Positions 17,787 through 28,414 of a stretch of 64,000 bases of DNA are shown here, piece after piece. The notes under the pieces were generated by a model. The model did not search any database, was not told the DNA's origin, and saw only the letters and a list, made by a program, of their open reading frames with translations. The stretch comes from Auriscalpium vulgare. Lineage: Eukaryota; Basidiomycota; Agaricomycetes; Russulales; Auriscalpiaceae. The stretch covers positions 1-64,000 of the forward strand of contig JAHBBC010000051.1 of NCBI GenBank assembly GCA_019915015.1, given 5' to 3'. Each line of letters opens with the position of its first letter. Within the stretch, counting starts at the first letter, position 1. Made by a program: the position numbers and the translations under genes.

Positions 17787-18641
17787 TGATGAGATGAACC
17801 CTGGGGGAGGCCCCGGGAACGTCGATAGAAATGGAGGGAGCGAGCAGCCAACCGCTGCCCAAGAGGTAGTGGGTCGGAGGAAGAAACCCAAGATCGCGAC
17901 CGTGCCCCGAACAAACCACCCAGGACCCCGCGGGTCCTGCCCTCGTCCTGCGGCCCTCTCCCTCTCTCTCTCTCTCTCTCCGCTCCCGTCCGACCGTCGC
18001 ACGTTGCGTCTCTTCCACACTATTCGGTGCGACCCTCCCGTCTGTCGCCGCCGGTCCGTCCTAGTTGCGGAGTCGCCCTTGCCGTCCGACCGTCCGACCT
18101 GTGTCCCCGCGCTTGTACCGTCCGAGTCGCTATCCTGGAATATAAACGTCAGTCATAAAACCTACCACACTGTATCACTCCAGTCTGTGGTTGAGTCGGG
18201 GCAGCGTAGCCCGTGTATCGCAAAGGTGGCGCGACCCGGATGTCGCTACGGCTTCCTGGTTTAAGGCATCGTGTCGGCCCAGTGGTCTGGCTGTGTCGCG
18301 TCGTGCGATGCTCTCTGTGAAGCAGGAATGAAAGGTGTAGTCTCGGGTGTAGGCCCAAGGTCCAAAAGTGTCCCTACAACAAGTCGAATCGCGTCTATAT
18401 ACCGCTGCTTCGTCAGCCCTTCCCACGCGTCTGCGCTCCTACGCGTCCTACCAAGTTCCGCGCCCGACCGTTCCGACTCCCTACCTCGGCTCTCCGTCTC
18501 CTCCCCAGACGCTCGCTCGCTTTGTGCTGTCCCGTGGTCGTGCCGGTGCCGCGACGCCTGTGGGGCGTCTCGGGGGTGTGTGTCTTGGTGTAGCGGTGTG
18601 ATTGGTCCGTTTCGGTGCCTGTAGCGCTGCGGGTCCCATCA
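17787..18641 (-). repeat. 5' LTR of the gypsy element
   Basis: 855-bp direct repeat of 4119-4973. In element orientation this is the promoter-bearing LTR. Its right end is followed by the second target-site copy CCGC at 18642-18645. Confidence 0.9.
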
Positions 18642-18645
18642 CCGC

Positions 18646-19899
18646 GAACAACTCGAGGTCTTTCGACGTTCCCTGTACGCAGGAAACACTGAGTTGGTTA
18701 CAGTCTTTCAAGGCAAATATTACAAGCAACGCCGCGGACTCGCTATGGGCGTTGCTGACTCGCCGGACCTCGCTAATTTGTGGGGCTCGTATTGCGAGGA
18801 TAAATATAAAGTCCTTGACCACCCTAGAATCCCTTTCTACGGGAGGTACATCGATGACTGCCTCGCTATCGTATACGCTTCGTCTGAGCGCGAAGCACTC
18901 GATATCGTACAATCAGTTGTTAAAATCGATGGCTGTACAATTGAATGGTCTGCGTCCGATTTAAAGCAAGTCTTCTTAGACATGACGCTGTATCGTGATG
19001 AGTTTAATACACTCCAGCACATGCCCTACCGCAAAGCGCAGAACCATCAAGAAAGAATTCCGTGGACATCACACCATCCTTTAGACGTCAAACGAGGTAC
19101 GTTTATTGGAGAAATGTCCCGGTTAGCCACGCTGTCGAGCACTAGCCGTGCTTATGCAGACGCAATGCGGGGGTTAGTCACCCTCTATAAAGCTCGTGGT
19201 TATCCGGAAGCGTTAGTTGACGCTTGGTTATCATACAATTATAAAGAACGTTGGAACAAACGGATCAGTGTCACCCCTGACCGCAATCCCGGAGGCGTTC
19301 TGGTTTTGAAAACCGAGTACAACACCGCTTGGAATTATTTCAATGCAATGGAGTTTGGAAACACCATCTTAGGATATTGGCGCGAATGGCTCGAAAGAGC
19401 TGATCGCGGCGACTTCAATAGGAAGTATCCGCCGCCCGCAGACGGCGATGCGGACGTCTTGGTCACTGATCTTCGTCTTCGGACGGAGGTTTCGCGGCTA
19501 GGATTCCCTCCCATCGACCTGCCTGACGTGCGGAAGCTCGATATCCTTAATCGTCGAATGATTGTGAGTCGCAAACGCACTCGCAATCTATTTGACATTA
19601 CAAATCTTTGGAAAAAGGTGGTTTTCCAGGAGTTGGACGAGCGCGTATCTGCCGATGTCGCCCAGGAACTGGACGGGCATATGGCCAAGGTTAATCGGAT
19701 ACGCGACCACGCTCTTATCGACGCACCGGCACCCGTAGTCCCTGCCCCTGGTGAAGGGGATTCCTCGGACGAAGATCGGAACATCCATCGTCGACACTCG
19801 CCCCCGGCCCCGGACACTGGGTGTACGGACGGACTTGGTGAGAAGTATCTGTTGGTAGGCCTGTTGGCCTGCTATGGCGGAACGGCTTGTTTACCCTAG
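18646..19899 (+). pseudogene. Penelope-like reverse transcriptase, 3' part
   Basis: This continues in phase from codon 4116-4118. It carries the second catalytic box, FYGRYIDDCLAIVYA, then the Penelope thumb region (DMTLYRDEF, HPLDVKRGTFIGEM) and a C-terminal extension ending in an acidic, Pro-rich tail, with the stop at 19899. There is no GIY-YIG domain after the thumb. About 97-98% of it, from 18939 onward, matches the telomere-proximal fragment 25-927, with both substitutions and 1-bp indels, so the two copies have been separate for some time. Confidence 0.85.
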
Positions 19900-20242
19900 G
19901 AGCGCCCCCTCGCGGAGTCGTACCCAAGGGACGCATTGTCGTTACCTTGCTCTGCACACGCGGGCCTGGGTTTGTTCTCCATGTGGGTAGAGCCTAGTAA
20001 ACCTTAGTGCGCTGATGGACACCGCCTGATAGAGAAAATCAACCATGACCGCCACATTCCGGCTGTTCGTGGCGATAAAGAACTCCTCCATTGAACAACG
20101 CAAGTTATTCACACTACTCACAAGGTCCAAGTGCCCTTGGAAGATTTACAAGACCACGGATCGGCGCGTGGGAGGTAAACCTTAAGTGAGTATCTGTATA
20201 ATGCAGAATACGCCAGCAACTGATGTTCGCTGCAGCCCTGAA

Positions 20243-20301
20243 ACCATAACCCTTAAACCTAAACCTAACCCTAGACCCTCAACCCTAGACCTAACCCTAA
20301 A
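20243..20301. repeat. Degenerate interstitial telomeric repeats, second copy
   Basis: Same sequence as 1331-1391, at the 3' end of the inner Penelope element, followed by the same 450-bp segment that carries the ribozyme. Confidence 0.8.
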
Positions 20302-20648
20302 CGGTTAGGCGCTGGGCGGGTGGGTTAGGAGTGGTGATGTCATCAGCTCTCGTGGGAGCTGATTGCATAATGGTGCCTGCGCTTCTCTGGAAATTTCCGA
20401 ATTTCCAATTTGCATTCCCATCGGAATTCTGATTTCCTAATCGGATCGGAATCCGATGGAAGGTTCCTCACCGTTGGTTCGGGTCCGTTCTCACAGGGCA
20501 TCGCATAATGATGCGAGAACATCGGTCCCGCGCATGTCGGATCTTGGGAAAGATCCGGCCTTGTCGCGCGGGAAGCGTTGGCAGTGTGGATACCGCCCCA
20601 CATGCGCTCCCGCGCTGTGTGGGTCGCGTTCCCATTGGCTGACTGCAG

Positions 20649-20690
20649 GTCCTGATGAGCCTATAAAGGCGAAACGGGTTCGGCGTCGAC
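20649..20690 (+). ncRNA. Hammerhead ribozyme in the Penelope element, copy 2
   Basis: Identical core to the one at 1737-1778: CTGATGAG at 20652-20659, GCC/GGC stem II, GAAA, short stem III and GUC cleavage after 20687. Having it at both ends of the unit fits release of monomer RNAs from a tandem transcript. Confidence 0.85.
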
Positions 20691-20762
20691 ATCCCATCGA
20701 CTCCCCATTGACCTGCCCCTTCTATAGCGCTCTTCAGTGGTCGCTTCGCTCCCCCTCCCTAA

Positions 20763-20950
20763 CACACACCCAGTCGCCACACGCTTGCCAGCACAGCATT
20801 TCCCACGCCCGTCACAACCCATCAGATTTCCATCAGACTCGCACAGCCTGGTCGCACTACAGCCAACCTCGGCGCTCCGCAGCTCCGGAGCTCTCACGCC
20901 ATCCGAGTACTGCCTCAGTAGCCCATTGTCCGCTCGCCCATTGTCCGCCG
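20763..20950. other. Junction between Penelope repeat and Plavaka remnant
   Basis: The Penelope direct repeat ends at 20762. From here to the first recognisable transposase residues near 20950 I see no feature. Confidence 0.4.
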
Positions 20951-21765
20951 CACTCGCACAATTTCATGAGGACAAAGACGCGTTCTACCTGGCCGGCGCG
21001 GTGCAGAGCTTCGAGCTCCCGAAGCTGCACTCTATGCTGCACTACTCGGAGGCCATCAAGCTGTTCGGCACTACGGATAATTACAACCCAGAGTACGCCG
21101 AGCGCCTCCACATTGACCTGGGGAAGGATGCCTATATCGCCACCAATCACAACGACAAATATCCTCAAATGATGAAATGGCTGCTCCGCCGGGAGAAAAT
21201 CATGCGCCACAATGTATTCATCAAGTGGCTGCTGAGCGGGATGCGAGCTATCGGCGACCTCAAGCGCGTTCAAATTCCGCAGCAATTGTGGATCAAACTC
21301 ACCAAAAACCCAAGTGTGAAGGGTGTCTCATTTGCCAATGTTGCCACGCGATATGGCGCCGAAATGTTCAAAAATGATTTGGCCTGGTATATTGTCCAGT
21401 GGAACAACCCGACTTGGACGCCGGCCCGCGTCAAATGTATTGCGGCTGATTACACTGTCTTTTGGCTCAGTGGCAGCATTCCACAAGGTGAAGTTCTGGC
21501 ATCCTGATGCCCAGGGCCGCGACGACGTGCCCCAGACTTTGGATTGCATCTATGCTCGCCCAGAGTATCGTGACACGCGGCGGTCGCTCCAGGAGGGACG
21601 ATTTGACACGGCGCTGATTGATGATCGTGCGGTTGATGAGGACGAGTCACCGATTCATGGTACTGCATTCACCATTCAAATGAGTTTCTCCGGTTGCTAA
21701 TGGCCATCACGATGTTCAGGGTTCCGGGCAGTACAGGTCAGAATAGTTTTCTCGATGTCGCAGAC
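20951..21765 (+). pseudogene. Plavaka-type transposase, C-terminal region (fragment 1)
   Basis: The protein reads AQFHEDKDAFYLAGAV, then FELPKLHSMLHYSEAIKLFGT and YAERLHIDLGKDAY, blocks typical of the C-terminal half of mushroom Plavaka (CMC-related) DNA transposases. The N-terminal catalytic part is missing at the Penelope junction. One extra T in the TTTT near 21463 shifts the frame; the next frame continues with FHKVKFWHPDA. A probable intron (about 21659 to 21719) leads to VQVRIVFSM. After about 21765 the similarity stops and resumes at 23430. Confidence 0.65.
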
Positions 21766-23429
21766 TGCCGTGGATATACAGAGGCCTGGAGTGGTCCGCT
21801 CAAAAAAGGCAATTATTGATGCCATCAGTGGCGGGACCCCGGGCACTACAGATGTGTCATGTACCTTCCCAATGCAGAAGTACAGAGTTCCAGCCAAGTT
21901 AATCCCCTTATCGGGTGGTATGGCAGAGTCGCACATGCTCAGTAACTTGGTATTGCTGTTCCAAGCTTTGAATTTGATCCGAGCTTGAGGAGGGAGATGC
22001 ACGTCCGATATCACGTGACCACCTCGGAATTAGACTCTGGTGTTTCAGTGTGGCAATACATTTTCCGTCTTATTCTGAAGGGTTAGGAATACATTGCACC
22101 TCCAGATTTCGGAAGCCTGAGCATACTATGCCTTCCACTCAGTGCTCCCTCCTTGTTTTATTCTACACACCAATTGCCTCCTAACTCCGCGCTAACTCCG
22201 ACGTTGCCTCTGCTGCCCGCGCAGCATGATCCTGTGCACTGCAATAATTGTTTGCCAACACCGGGCTACTACTTGCATATCTCCCCGCACACTTGTGCTA
22301 TCTCATTGCTTTCTGTCATATAAATTCTTCATAAGTCGGAATAGGAGTTAGTAAGCGGCGAGTGCTTTGGCAACCTCGGAGTTGTGCCAGTCCGCACAAG
22401 TATACCATTCTCCCGGCATTTTCAGGTGCATTATATAAAATGGTTCAGATGTATGGTACAATGAGCAGATAGAGAAAATCAAACATACCAGGACGCGGAG
22501 AACAGGTCCGACTCTTAACTCCGAGTCTGAATCCCCAAGAGGGAGGTATTACTTACCATGCTCTCGTTATGCACATTTTCTGCACTGCTCTTGTGATCTA
22601 CAGCCTCTTTGTTCCATGTTTTGTTCTACACAACCAGAATTGCCACAAGCTCTGGTCCGACACTTTGATCCGACTCTGGTCCGACACTTTGATCCGACTC
22701 TGGTCCGACACTTTGATCCGACTCTGGTCCGACTTTGGTCCGACACTCTGGTCCGACCCTTCCGGTCCAACTCCGACTCCAACTCTGCCTCTGCCGCCCG
22801 CAACATAATCATGTTTTGTTCTACACAACCAGAATTGCCACAAGCTCTGGTCAGACACTTTGGTCCGACTCTGGTCCGACTCTGGTCCGACCCTTCCGGT
22901 CCAACACCGACTCCAACTCTGCCTCTGCCGCCCGCAACATAAGTCTGCAAACTCCGTCCATTGTCAGCCCGGATACGTGTCCGCTTCACCTCGCACATGC
23001 TCCATACCATTGTTCTTCTGTCATTTCAATTCTTCAAATGTCGGAATAGGAGTTATGCACTTTGCAATGTTGGATGGTCCGCACAAGTCCACTCTTGAGC
23101 TCCCGATATTGTCGGTTGCATGATACAGGCCGCAATTGTAATTCCGAGTTATGCAGATGGAGAATGAACACACCAAGTGCACTCTACGGAATGAACATTA
23201 AGTCCGACTTTTGGCAATTTGGCCCCACAGGTTGGTCTGCTTCTTTCACCCTCCTTCAACACATTCATCATGTGTATCATTTGTATCCTTTACTATTTAC
23301 TGCCCCGTCAGCTTTGGCTACAAGTGCTCATCACTGGATATTGATCTATCATTATATATTATCTGACTAATACAGGTAGGAGTTCAGGGGGACAGGGTGA
23401 GCCGAGCCTGCCGGGACCTCTCGATCGAA
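21766..23429. other. Insertion inside the Plavaka remnant, no gene seen
   Basis: About 1.66 kb separate the two transposase fragments. I found no protein family. The segment contains the minisatellite at 22650-22945 and AT-rich parts. Ends and target duplication were not resolved. It may be a non-autonomous element. Confidence 0.45.
22611..22945. repeat. Minisatellite, CTCTGGTCCGAC family
   Basis: Three 24-bp units (CTCTGGTCCGACACTTTGATCCGA) and shorter derivatives are nested in a larger duplicated unit that starts with ATGTTTTGTTCTACACAACC at about 22615 and again at about 22811. Open frames on both strands here are repeat artefacts. Confidence 0.8.
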
Positions 23430-23766
23430 GCTGACCACTCCAGGCCTCCGTATGGAGACGGGGTTCAAGGGCGTTGATCCTACCAGGAAGCCTCCGAAAC
23501 ACCTCGCCTATGTGGAATGGTTCACCAAGTTCCGCCCTACTGCCGACAACAACCACAACATGTACAGAGTATCGCGTGCAGTGGAGGCGGATCAGCGTAT
23601 GATCAGCATAGTGCCGGTGGAGCGGCTGCAGAGGAGCATCCATATGCTGCCCGTTTTTGGAGCGGAGGTCCCTCGGGAGTGGAAGAGTTCCACAGTGCTC
23701 GATAGAGCAGCACAATTTTACTTAAATTGCTTTACGGATCGCACGATGTACATTACGCTTTACTGA
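23430..23766 (+). pseudogene. Plavaka-type transposase, extreme C-terminus (fragment 2)
   Basis: Reads KHLAYVEWFTKFRP, MYRVSRAVEADQRM and FGAEVPREWKSS, then FTDRTMYITLY and a stop at 23766. This is the usual C-terminal end of Plavaka transposases and completes the fragment at 20951-21765. Its stop codon lies inside the 3' end of the convergent TET/JBP-like gene, an overlap of 14 bp. Confidence 0.65.
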
Positions 23767-25565
23767 AGGAACGCATGTCTTTCTCGAGCTCAGACACCTT
23801 TGAGAAGAGCCCCAGCTTCTCCCTCCAACGGCCCGCAGCCTCAGTCTTGAACTTCTGCGCGAGCGAGGGGTCTTCATTCTGCATCGTGGCCTCGGTTCGC
23901 AGGCCGTAGGTCCACCAACGGACCAGCGAGCCCGCGAAATGCTGAGTGAATGATTGGCGTGTTTCCCCCGGTTGAATGGCCGTGTTTGAGTGGGTAAGGA
24001 TGGCCGAAGGAATTAAAATGGTAGAACCTGGCGGGAACTCAATGAGGAGCTTGAGATCCCAGAGTATGAGATGGCCCCCTAGCTTGTAGTTGAAGTTCCC
24101 AAGGGCCGTAATCGCGCACCAGCCGTACGGCACGTTGCGAGAATCACGGTGCGGAATGGTGGCCGCCCTCGGGCCAAAGTTAAACGTTGCGGCGGGGAAG
24201 ATGCTGTTCTGGAATGGCTTCTCCAACGTGGGGTTGTCCTTCTGGATGTCGACGAGAACCTTGTCGAGATGCTGGTACATGAGGGGAGCGCCAGTGAAGA
24301 CACCAGCTGCACAAGTCGTCAGATGATTGCTAGCCATGGCTATAACGGCGCACGCACCGTTTGCCTGGCCTGCATACCGCACGAACGAGGGGTGGCGCAC
24401 GAGGCGATCCAGCGCCCGCTTGTGGTTGACGTTGTTGATCGGGATGTTGAACGGCGTCTGTCGCGACAGCAAATTAGCTCGGAGAAACGAGCGACTTGTC
24501 AGTGACGCACCTTGGGCCCGCCGCCGAAGGAGAAGCCTGTGCTCAGCGTAGGATATTGGCCTCTGCCATTCCCGTGCTGGGCCGCAGTCAGCTTGCATTC
24601 TTTCCGGACCTCGTCCATGGCCGCGCTCGCGTCCGGGGCAAGGTCCTTGTACCCGGGATCTCTCTTCGGCGCGCAAATCAGGCGCGCAATGACGCGCTGA
24701 TCGCGGTCGACAATGACGTGGCTGTCACTAGCCATACCCATCAGCTGGTGAGCCGGTATGAGAACGTGTCTGCTTACTCGCCATCCCAGGCTTTGAGACC
24801 GAAGGTGGGATCTTGAAGGAGTATTCTGGCATCGACAACGGTGCCCTTGTAGGGAACGGCGGCTGGCGCAATGCCCTGCGCTTTGGCGACGAATGCCCCT
24901 TTGGCAGCAGGGAGTAGTTCGGAGTCCTGGGTGGTGGCCGTGGCGGACGGCCGTCCGTACTTTTTGATGATGCGTGCGGTCGGCCTGGGGAGGGCGGACG
25001 GGCTGAACGCTCGTTCAGCCTTGCGCTTCTCGCAGCGGACCTTGCGCCTGTAGAAATGGGCCGGTTTTTCGTCGTGTCGCGGACCGTCGGCGGCGCGGAA
25101 CGCGCTGGTGATGGCGGGTGGCGCCTTGGCGTGGCGACGGTCGCGGGGCATGGCCTGTGGGCCGACGACGTCGGTGAGCAGGTTTGGATTGGGCGAAGGC
25201 AGGGCGGCGAGGGCGGCAGAAGGGCGCGTAGTGGCTGGCATCGTTCGTGGACTGTCGACGGCGCCGAGCATGCTGGCGGGGTCCGAGGGCGCCGCAGGGC
25301 AGGGAGGCGCGGCGGTGGAGCTATCACGCGGGGTCGGCGTCGCAGGTGGCGGGTTGGGTGTGGGGTAGCCTTCATCAACTATGGCTTGAAATAGGTCTTC
25401 AACGTTGAACGCGTCCGCCGCTCCAGAGTCGGCCGCTGCGTCGGCGTCGAGAGGGAACGTGTTGCGGATGGCCGCGGCGAGGTCGAACGAGAGCGGTGCC
25501 TGGTATATACTGTATGGGGAGTATTCTTTTTTGGAGCGAAGCTGGTCGCCGGTTAGTAAGGGCAA
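23753..25565 (-). CDS. TET/JBP-like 2-oxoglutarate/Fe(II) dioxygenase
   Basis: Three exons read in phase: about 25565-24778, 24721-24511 and 24457-23753, with 56- and 53-bp introns. They give some 567 residues, but the first codon is not an ATG and an upstream exon is likely. The last exon holds the double-stranded beta-helix: HRD (proximal iron ligands), GWCAITALG, GGHLILWDL, then a distal His in LTHSN and R-x-S (ETRQSF) 11 residues later, which fits binding of 2-oxoglutarate. The arrangement matches the expanded TET/JBP family of mushrooms, members of which oxidise 5-methylcytosine. Such genes are often found with KDZ and Plavaka transposons. Exon 1 is low-complexity, with a basic stretch. 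All catalytic positions appear intact. Confidence 0.7.
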
Positions 25566-26074
25566 AAGATGAGCAGCAGCAGGCTAGACGAACCATTGTT
25601 GAGTAAGTCGCAGCTCGCGCCTCGGTTGCGCCTCGCTTTGCGTCGGATTGAGAGGCCTGAAGAAGAAGTAGGTTAGCAAGATGTTGAGAGCACGGAACAG
25701 GAGCCAAGAGACGCCAGGAGTGGCATCATGCAAGGCAAAGAGAGCACTTTCCTTGCTGCCCTTCGCTGCTTTATGCTGCGTCTCGAAGCCTGTTGAAGAA
25801 AAGAGTAGGTCAGCAAACGCGTCGCAAGTGCGGGACGGGTGCCAAGAGACGCCAGGAGTGGCGTCATGCAAGGCCAAGAGGGGACTTTCCTTTCCACAGG
25901 GCCTTGCCAGTGCGCGTAGCGAGGAGGCTGTGGGAGAGGTGAAGGAGGGGAGCCGGGTGTTCGTTGATCGCGACGCGTGAAGCGTGACACATGATGTGTG
26001 ACTGCGGATGGAGACGCGACACGGAGGCTTTCTCCCTCGCGCCTCTCCATCTTCCCACCCAGGCGCCTCCCGCC
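25566..26074. repeat. Intergenic segment with a 139-bp tandem duplication
   Basis: Two related units (around 25696-25835 and 25836-25900) share AAGAGACGCCAGGAGTGGC and neighbouring sequence. The segment lies between the divergent TET/JBP-like gene and the gene at 26075 and must hold both promoters. The missing first exon of the former is probably here. Confidence 0.5.
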
Positions 26075-26962
26075 ATGGCCCATCATATTCTTCAAGCCAA
26101 CGTCAATATTTTCCTGGGCGAGCCTGGCGAATATGTGCCTAAGCCGCGCGCCTGCCTGCACAGATGCTGACTTGTGTCTTTCCTGTAGGTCATCGACCTC
26201 CCGCAGCTACGCGATGCGTGGTGGGTAGCTCACATTGTACCTGCCGCCTCGACGAACGCCGGCTCCACCTTCGTCGCAACAGGCGGCACTTTCCAGTCCA
26301 CGGACAGCCCCGCTCCGCCATTCGGGCCTCCCTTTAACGGCGCAGCGAACTTCGCCACCACGGCCTTCTCCCCCGCCTTCCCCGCTGCTGCGTTTGACCC
26401 CACCTCCGCCTTCCCCGCTGCTGCGTTTGACCCCACCTCCTCCTCCAACTCCGTCGCGAGCAACCCCGGGGGCGTCACGCCCGGCGTCGCGCCCCTCGTG
26501 CATCCTACTCCAACCGTCGCCGCCCCCATACCCACGCCGCTCTTCTCCGAGTCCGCCGGCGCCTTTCTCACAGGCGCTCTTCCCGAAGCGGCTGCGAGCG
26601 CAGCACCGTTCATCACCACCACCGCGCTCTTCGTCGCCAACTCGCCAGTGACCTACGGTGCCCCACCATCCAGTGGCCCGAGGACGCCTCCACCGTCCCC
26701 AGCACAGACCCCTGCGCCATCCCCCGCACTCGCCTTGGTCACAACCGCTGCAGCGGGCACATTGGTTGTGGACGACGACAGCGTGCCGTTCCGGCCGCTC
26801 ACCCCCGCGCCAGTGCACAGGCGCGCGCGGGCACGTCGCGGGGGCTCACCGCCTCCCCCGGTGCCTCCAGTCGGCGCCGTCCCGCGGCCGCCTCCAATGA
26901 GCCCGTTCGGCGGCGCTAACGCGTTCGTTGTGGAGGACGCTGTGGATGACCTGGCCATTTGA
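26075..26962 (+). CDS. Hypothetical Pro/Ala-rich protein
   Basis: ATG 26075 in a CGCCATGG context starts a 20-codon exon, MAHHILQANV..GEY. A 54-bp intron (26135-26188) follows and a second exon runs to the stop at 26962, 277 aa in all. After a short N-terminal segment that could form beta strands, the protein is Pro/Ala/Thr-rich and probably disordered, with a duplicated FPAAAFDPTSA-like segment and a basic RRARARRGG patch near the C-terminus. No family recognised. The short first exon is reminiscent of the genes at 27442-28312 and 38940-39838. Confidence 0.55.
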
Positions 26963-27441
26963 AGAAAATTTGGTATGTGGCTTGCTGGTTGGGTCGCTCA
27001 TACCGTCGTCTAACTGCCTGCTTTCACCGCTTAGCGTTTGGACACAGTCTCATTGAGTTGTTACTTGCGTCCCACCACGACTTGTTTGCGTTGCTCATAC
27101 CCTTGTCTCACTGCTTGCCTTCACTGCTTTGCTTTCGGAGAATTTCTTGTTTGCTTGTTACTTGCGTCTCACCATGAATATGTTGCTGACATAGCTTGAT
27201 TGTACTTACACAAATAAGACACGATTGGAGCTCCTTTCTCGTCGCGCATGCCTCAAGAAAGTCTTTCATACTGTAGCTAAAGACAACCGCAATGATCCGG
27301 CCCTATTCATTTCCCTCAGCACGACGCGGGCTGCCGAGCACAACGCGGGCTGCCGAGCACAACGCGGGCTGCCGAGCACAACGCGGGCTGCCGAGCACAA
27401 CGCGGGCTGCCGACAAACAACAGCGGTGCACCTTCCTCTTT
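26963..27441. other. Intergenic region between convergent genes
   Basis: Contains two diverged copies of a segment of about 100 bp (CTTGCGTC and CTCATTGAG blocks at 26985-27170) and the minisatellite below. No gene seen. Confidence 0.4.
27327..27413. repeat. 19-bp minisatellite
   Basis: GCGGGCTGCCGAGCACAAC is repeated four times plus a partial copy, with almost no variation. Confidence 0.9.
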
Positions 27442-28312
27442 TCACGCCTGCTTCGCCTGGCGGGCACGCTTGCGCTGGCGAGGCGTGCAATCCGCAGGCG
27501 CCGGGTTCGACAGCGCGGCCTCCGAAAGTCTGAGGGATGAAGTGAGCTAAGAGGCGGCAGAGATATGCAAAGAAGGGCGCACGAAGACGGGTTCGTCATC
27601 TCGAAGTACCCAGGACGGCCATCGATGGGCACAAGCTGAGCCTCGGCCGGGCTGAGGAAGAGCAGGCCATCGCTGGCAGCATACTCGCCCCAGTCCGACG
27701 GCGTCCTTGCGCGTGTTCCATCATCGGACGGCGTGGCCTCGCGCGATCCTGATGCTGCGGCCTGCTGCGTGGCGGGCTGTTCGACTGCAATAGCACGCGC
27801 TGCGCAATCAGGGGTGGCGGGATGGTCCATGGCCATGGGTGTGTGCACGGCGGCGGGAGTGGGGCCGTCTGGGCGATCGAGGGCCCGCGGTTCGTTTGTG
27901 CCAGGAGGAGGGGGCGCGCCCGAGAGGTCGCCTTCGCTGTGGGCGTGCGTGGTATCAGGATCTCGGGGAGCGGGGCCGCGCGCAGCAGACGGGGCGTTGT
28001 CTCCAGGGAGCGCATGTTGGGCGAGTTGGGAGGCACGCACAGCAGCGCTGGCGTCGGCGGTGCCGCCACTATACTTGGGCTGTGAAGTGACTTGCATGTG
28101 CTAGTAAGACACGAGGTCAGAAGAGAGGGTCGCGGTTGAGAGCAGCGCGTACGCACCGTGCCTACACCGCCATCATTTGGCCTGAAAGCCACCTCAACCG
28201 TGCCGTAACCTGACATGACAACGGCCACATCTTTCAGGGTGTCCTGAACGCCTAATGAGCACGGAAATGGGGGGCATGAAGGGGAAGAACGGACGTTGGG
28301 CCAGAAAGCCAT
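27442..28312 (-). CDS. Hypothetical protein, paralogue of 38940-39838
   Basis: A tiny first exon (MAFWPN, ATG at about 28312) is followed by an intron and then an exon reading DTLKDVAVVMSGYGTVEVAF and ending in GVGT at a GTGCGT donor. The third exon is a long Pro/Ala/Asp-rich stretch (ending near PGYFEMTN). The last exon ends in a basic tail (TPRQRKRARQAKQA) with its stop at 27442. The second exon closely matches DTLQDVNVVVAGHGTVDVVF of the gene at 38940, including the donor position. No function is known to me. A nuclear protein is possible from the basic tail. Confidence 0.5.
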
Positions 28313-28414
28313 CGAGCAGAGACGAAGGGAGCCGGGGTGTGACAGGGCGTCACATTTTGCGCGAGTCGCCTTGTTCTTATCTCACTCCCTTGTGCCCATC
28401 ACTCAACTTTCACC

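Larger units (their letters stand above)
4119..18641 (-). mobile_element. Large Ty3/gypsy LTR retrotransposon with antisense cargo genes
   Basis: The element is 14,523 bp and lies on the minus strand. It has 855-bp LTRs with TGATG..CATCA ends and a 4-bp target duplication (CCGC). A primer-binding-like site follows the 5' LTR and a polypurine tract abuts the 3' LTR. In sense order it encodes gag (17235-16156), zinc knuckle and protease (16240-14558) and RT-RNase H-integrase (14549-10890). Integrase follows RNase H, which places it in the Ty3/gypsy group; no chromodomain was seen. Between the end of pol and the 3' LTR lie about 5.9 kb holding three intron-bearing genes on the opposite strand and two extra hairpin/polypurine modules. 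The LTRs differ by only a few positions, mostly 1-bp indels, so the insertion is young. Confidence 0.9.
1779..20690 (+). mobile_element. Full-length Penelope-like element (Coprina type) with nested LTR element
   Basis: This is the inner, complete copy, running from one hammerhead cleavage site to the next. It has a 5' leader of about 150 nt, an intron-bearing reverse-transcriptase gene, a 3' untranslated region, interstitial telomeric repeats and a second ribozyme. The upstream truncated copy and this copy are in direct tandem, the usual pseudo-LTR arrangement of the family. A 14.5-kb LTR retrotransposon (4119-18641) splits it. No GIY-YIG endonuclease domain is encoded, which fits the telomere-associated endonuclease-minus branch. 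Confidence 0.8.

Noticed and set aside
18646..19899. GIY-YIG endonuclease domain at the C-terminus of the Penelope protein
   Set aside because: No GIY or YIG motif or following Arg/Glu pattern was found; the tail is acidic and Pro-rich.
22567..23010. Open frames with repeated Ser/Asp/Gln motifs on both strands
   Set aside because: They are translations of the 24-bp minisatellite; every frame is open because of the repeat.
26207..26818. Gly-rich 203-codon minus frame
   Set aside because: Antisense shadow of the Pro/Ala-rich gene at 26075-26962.
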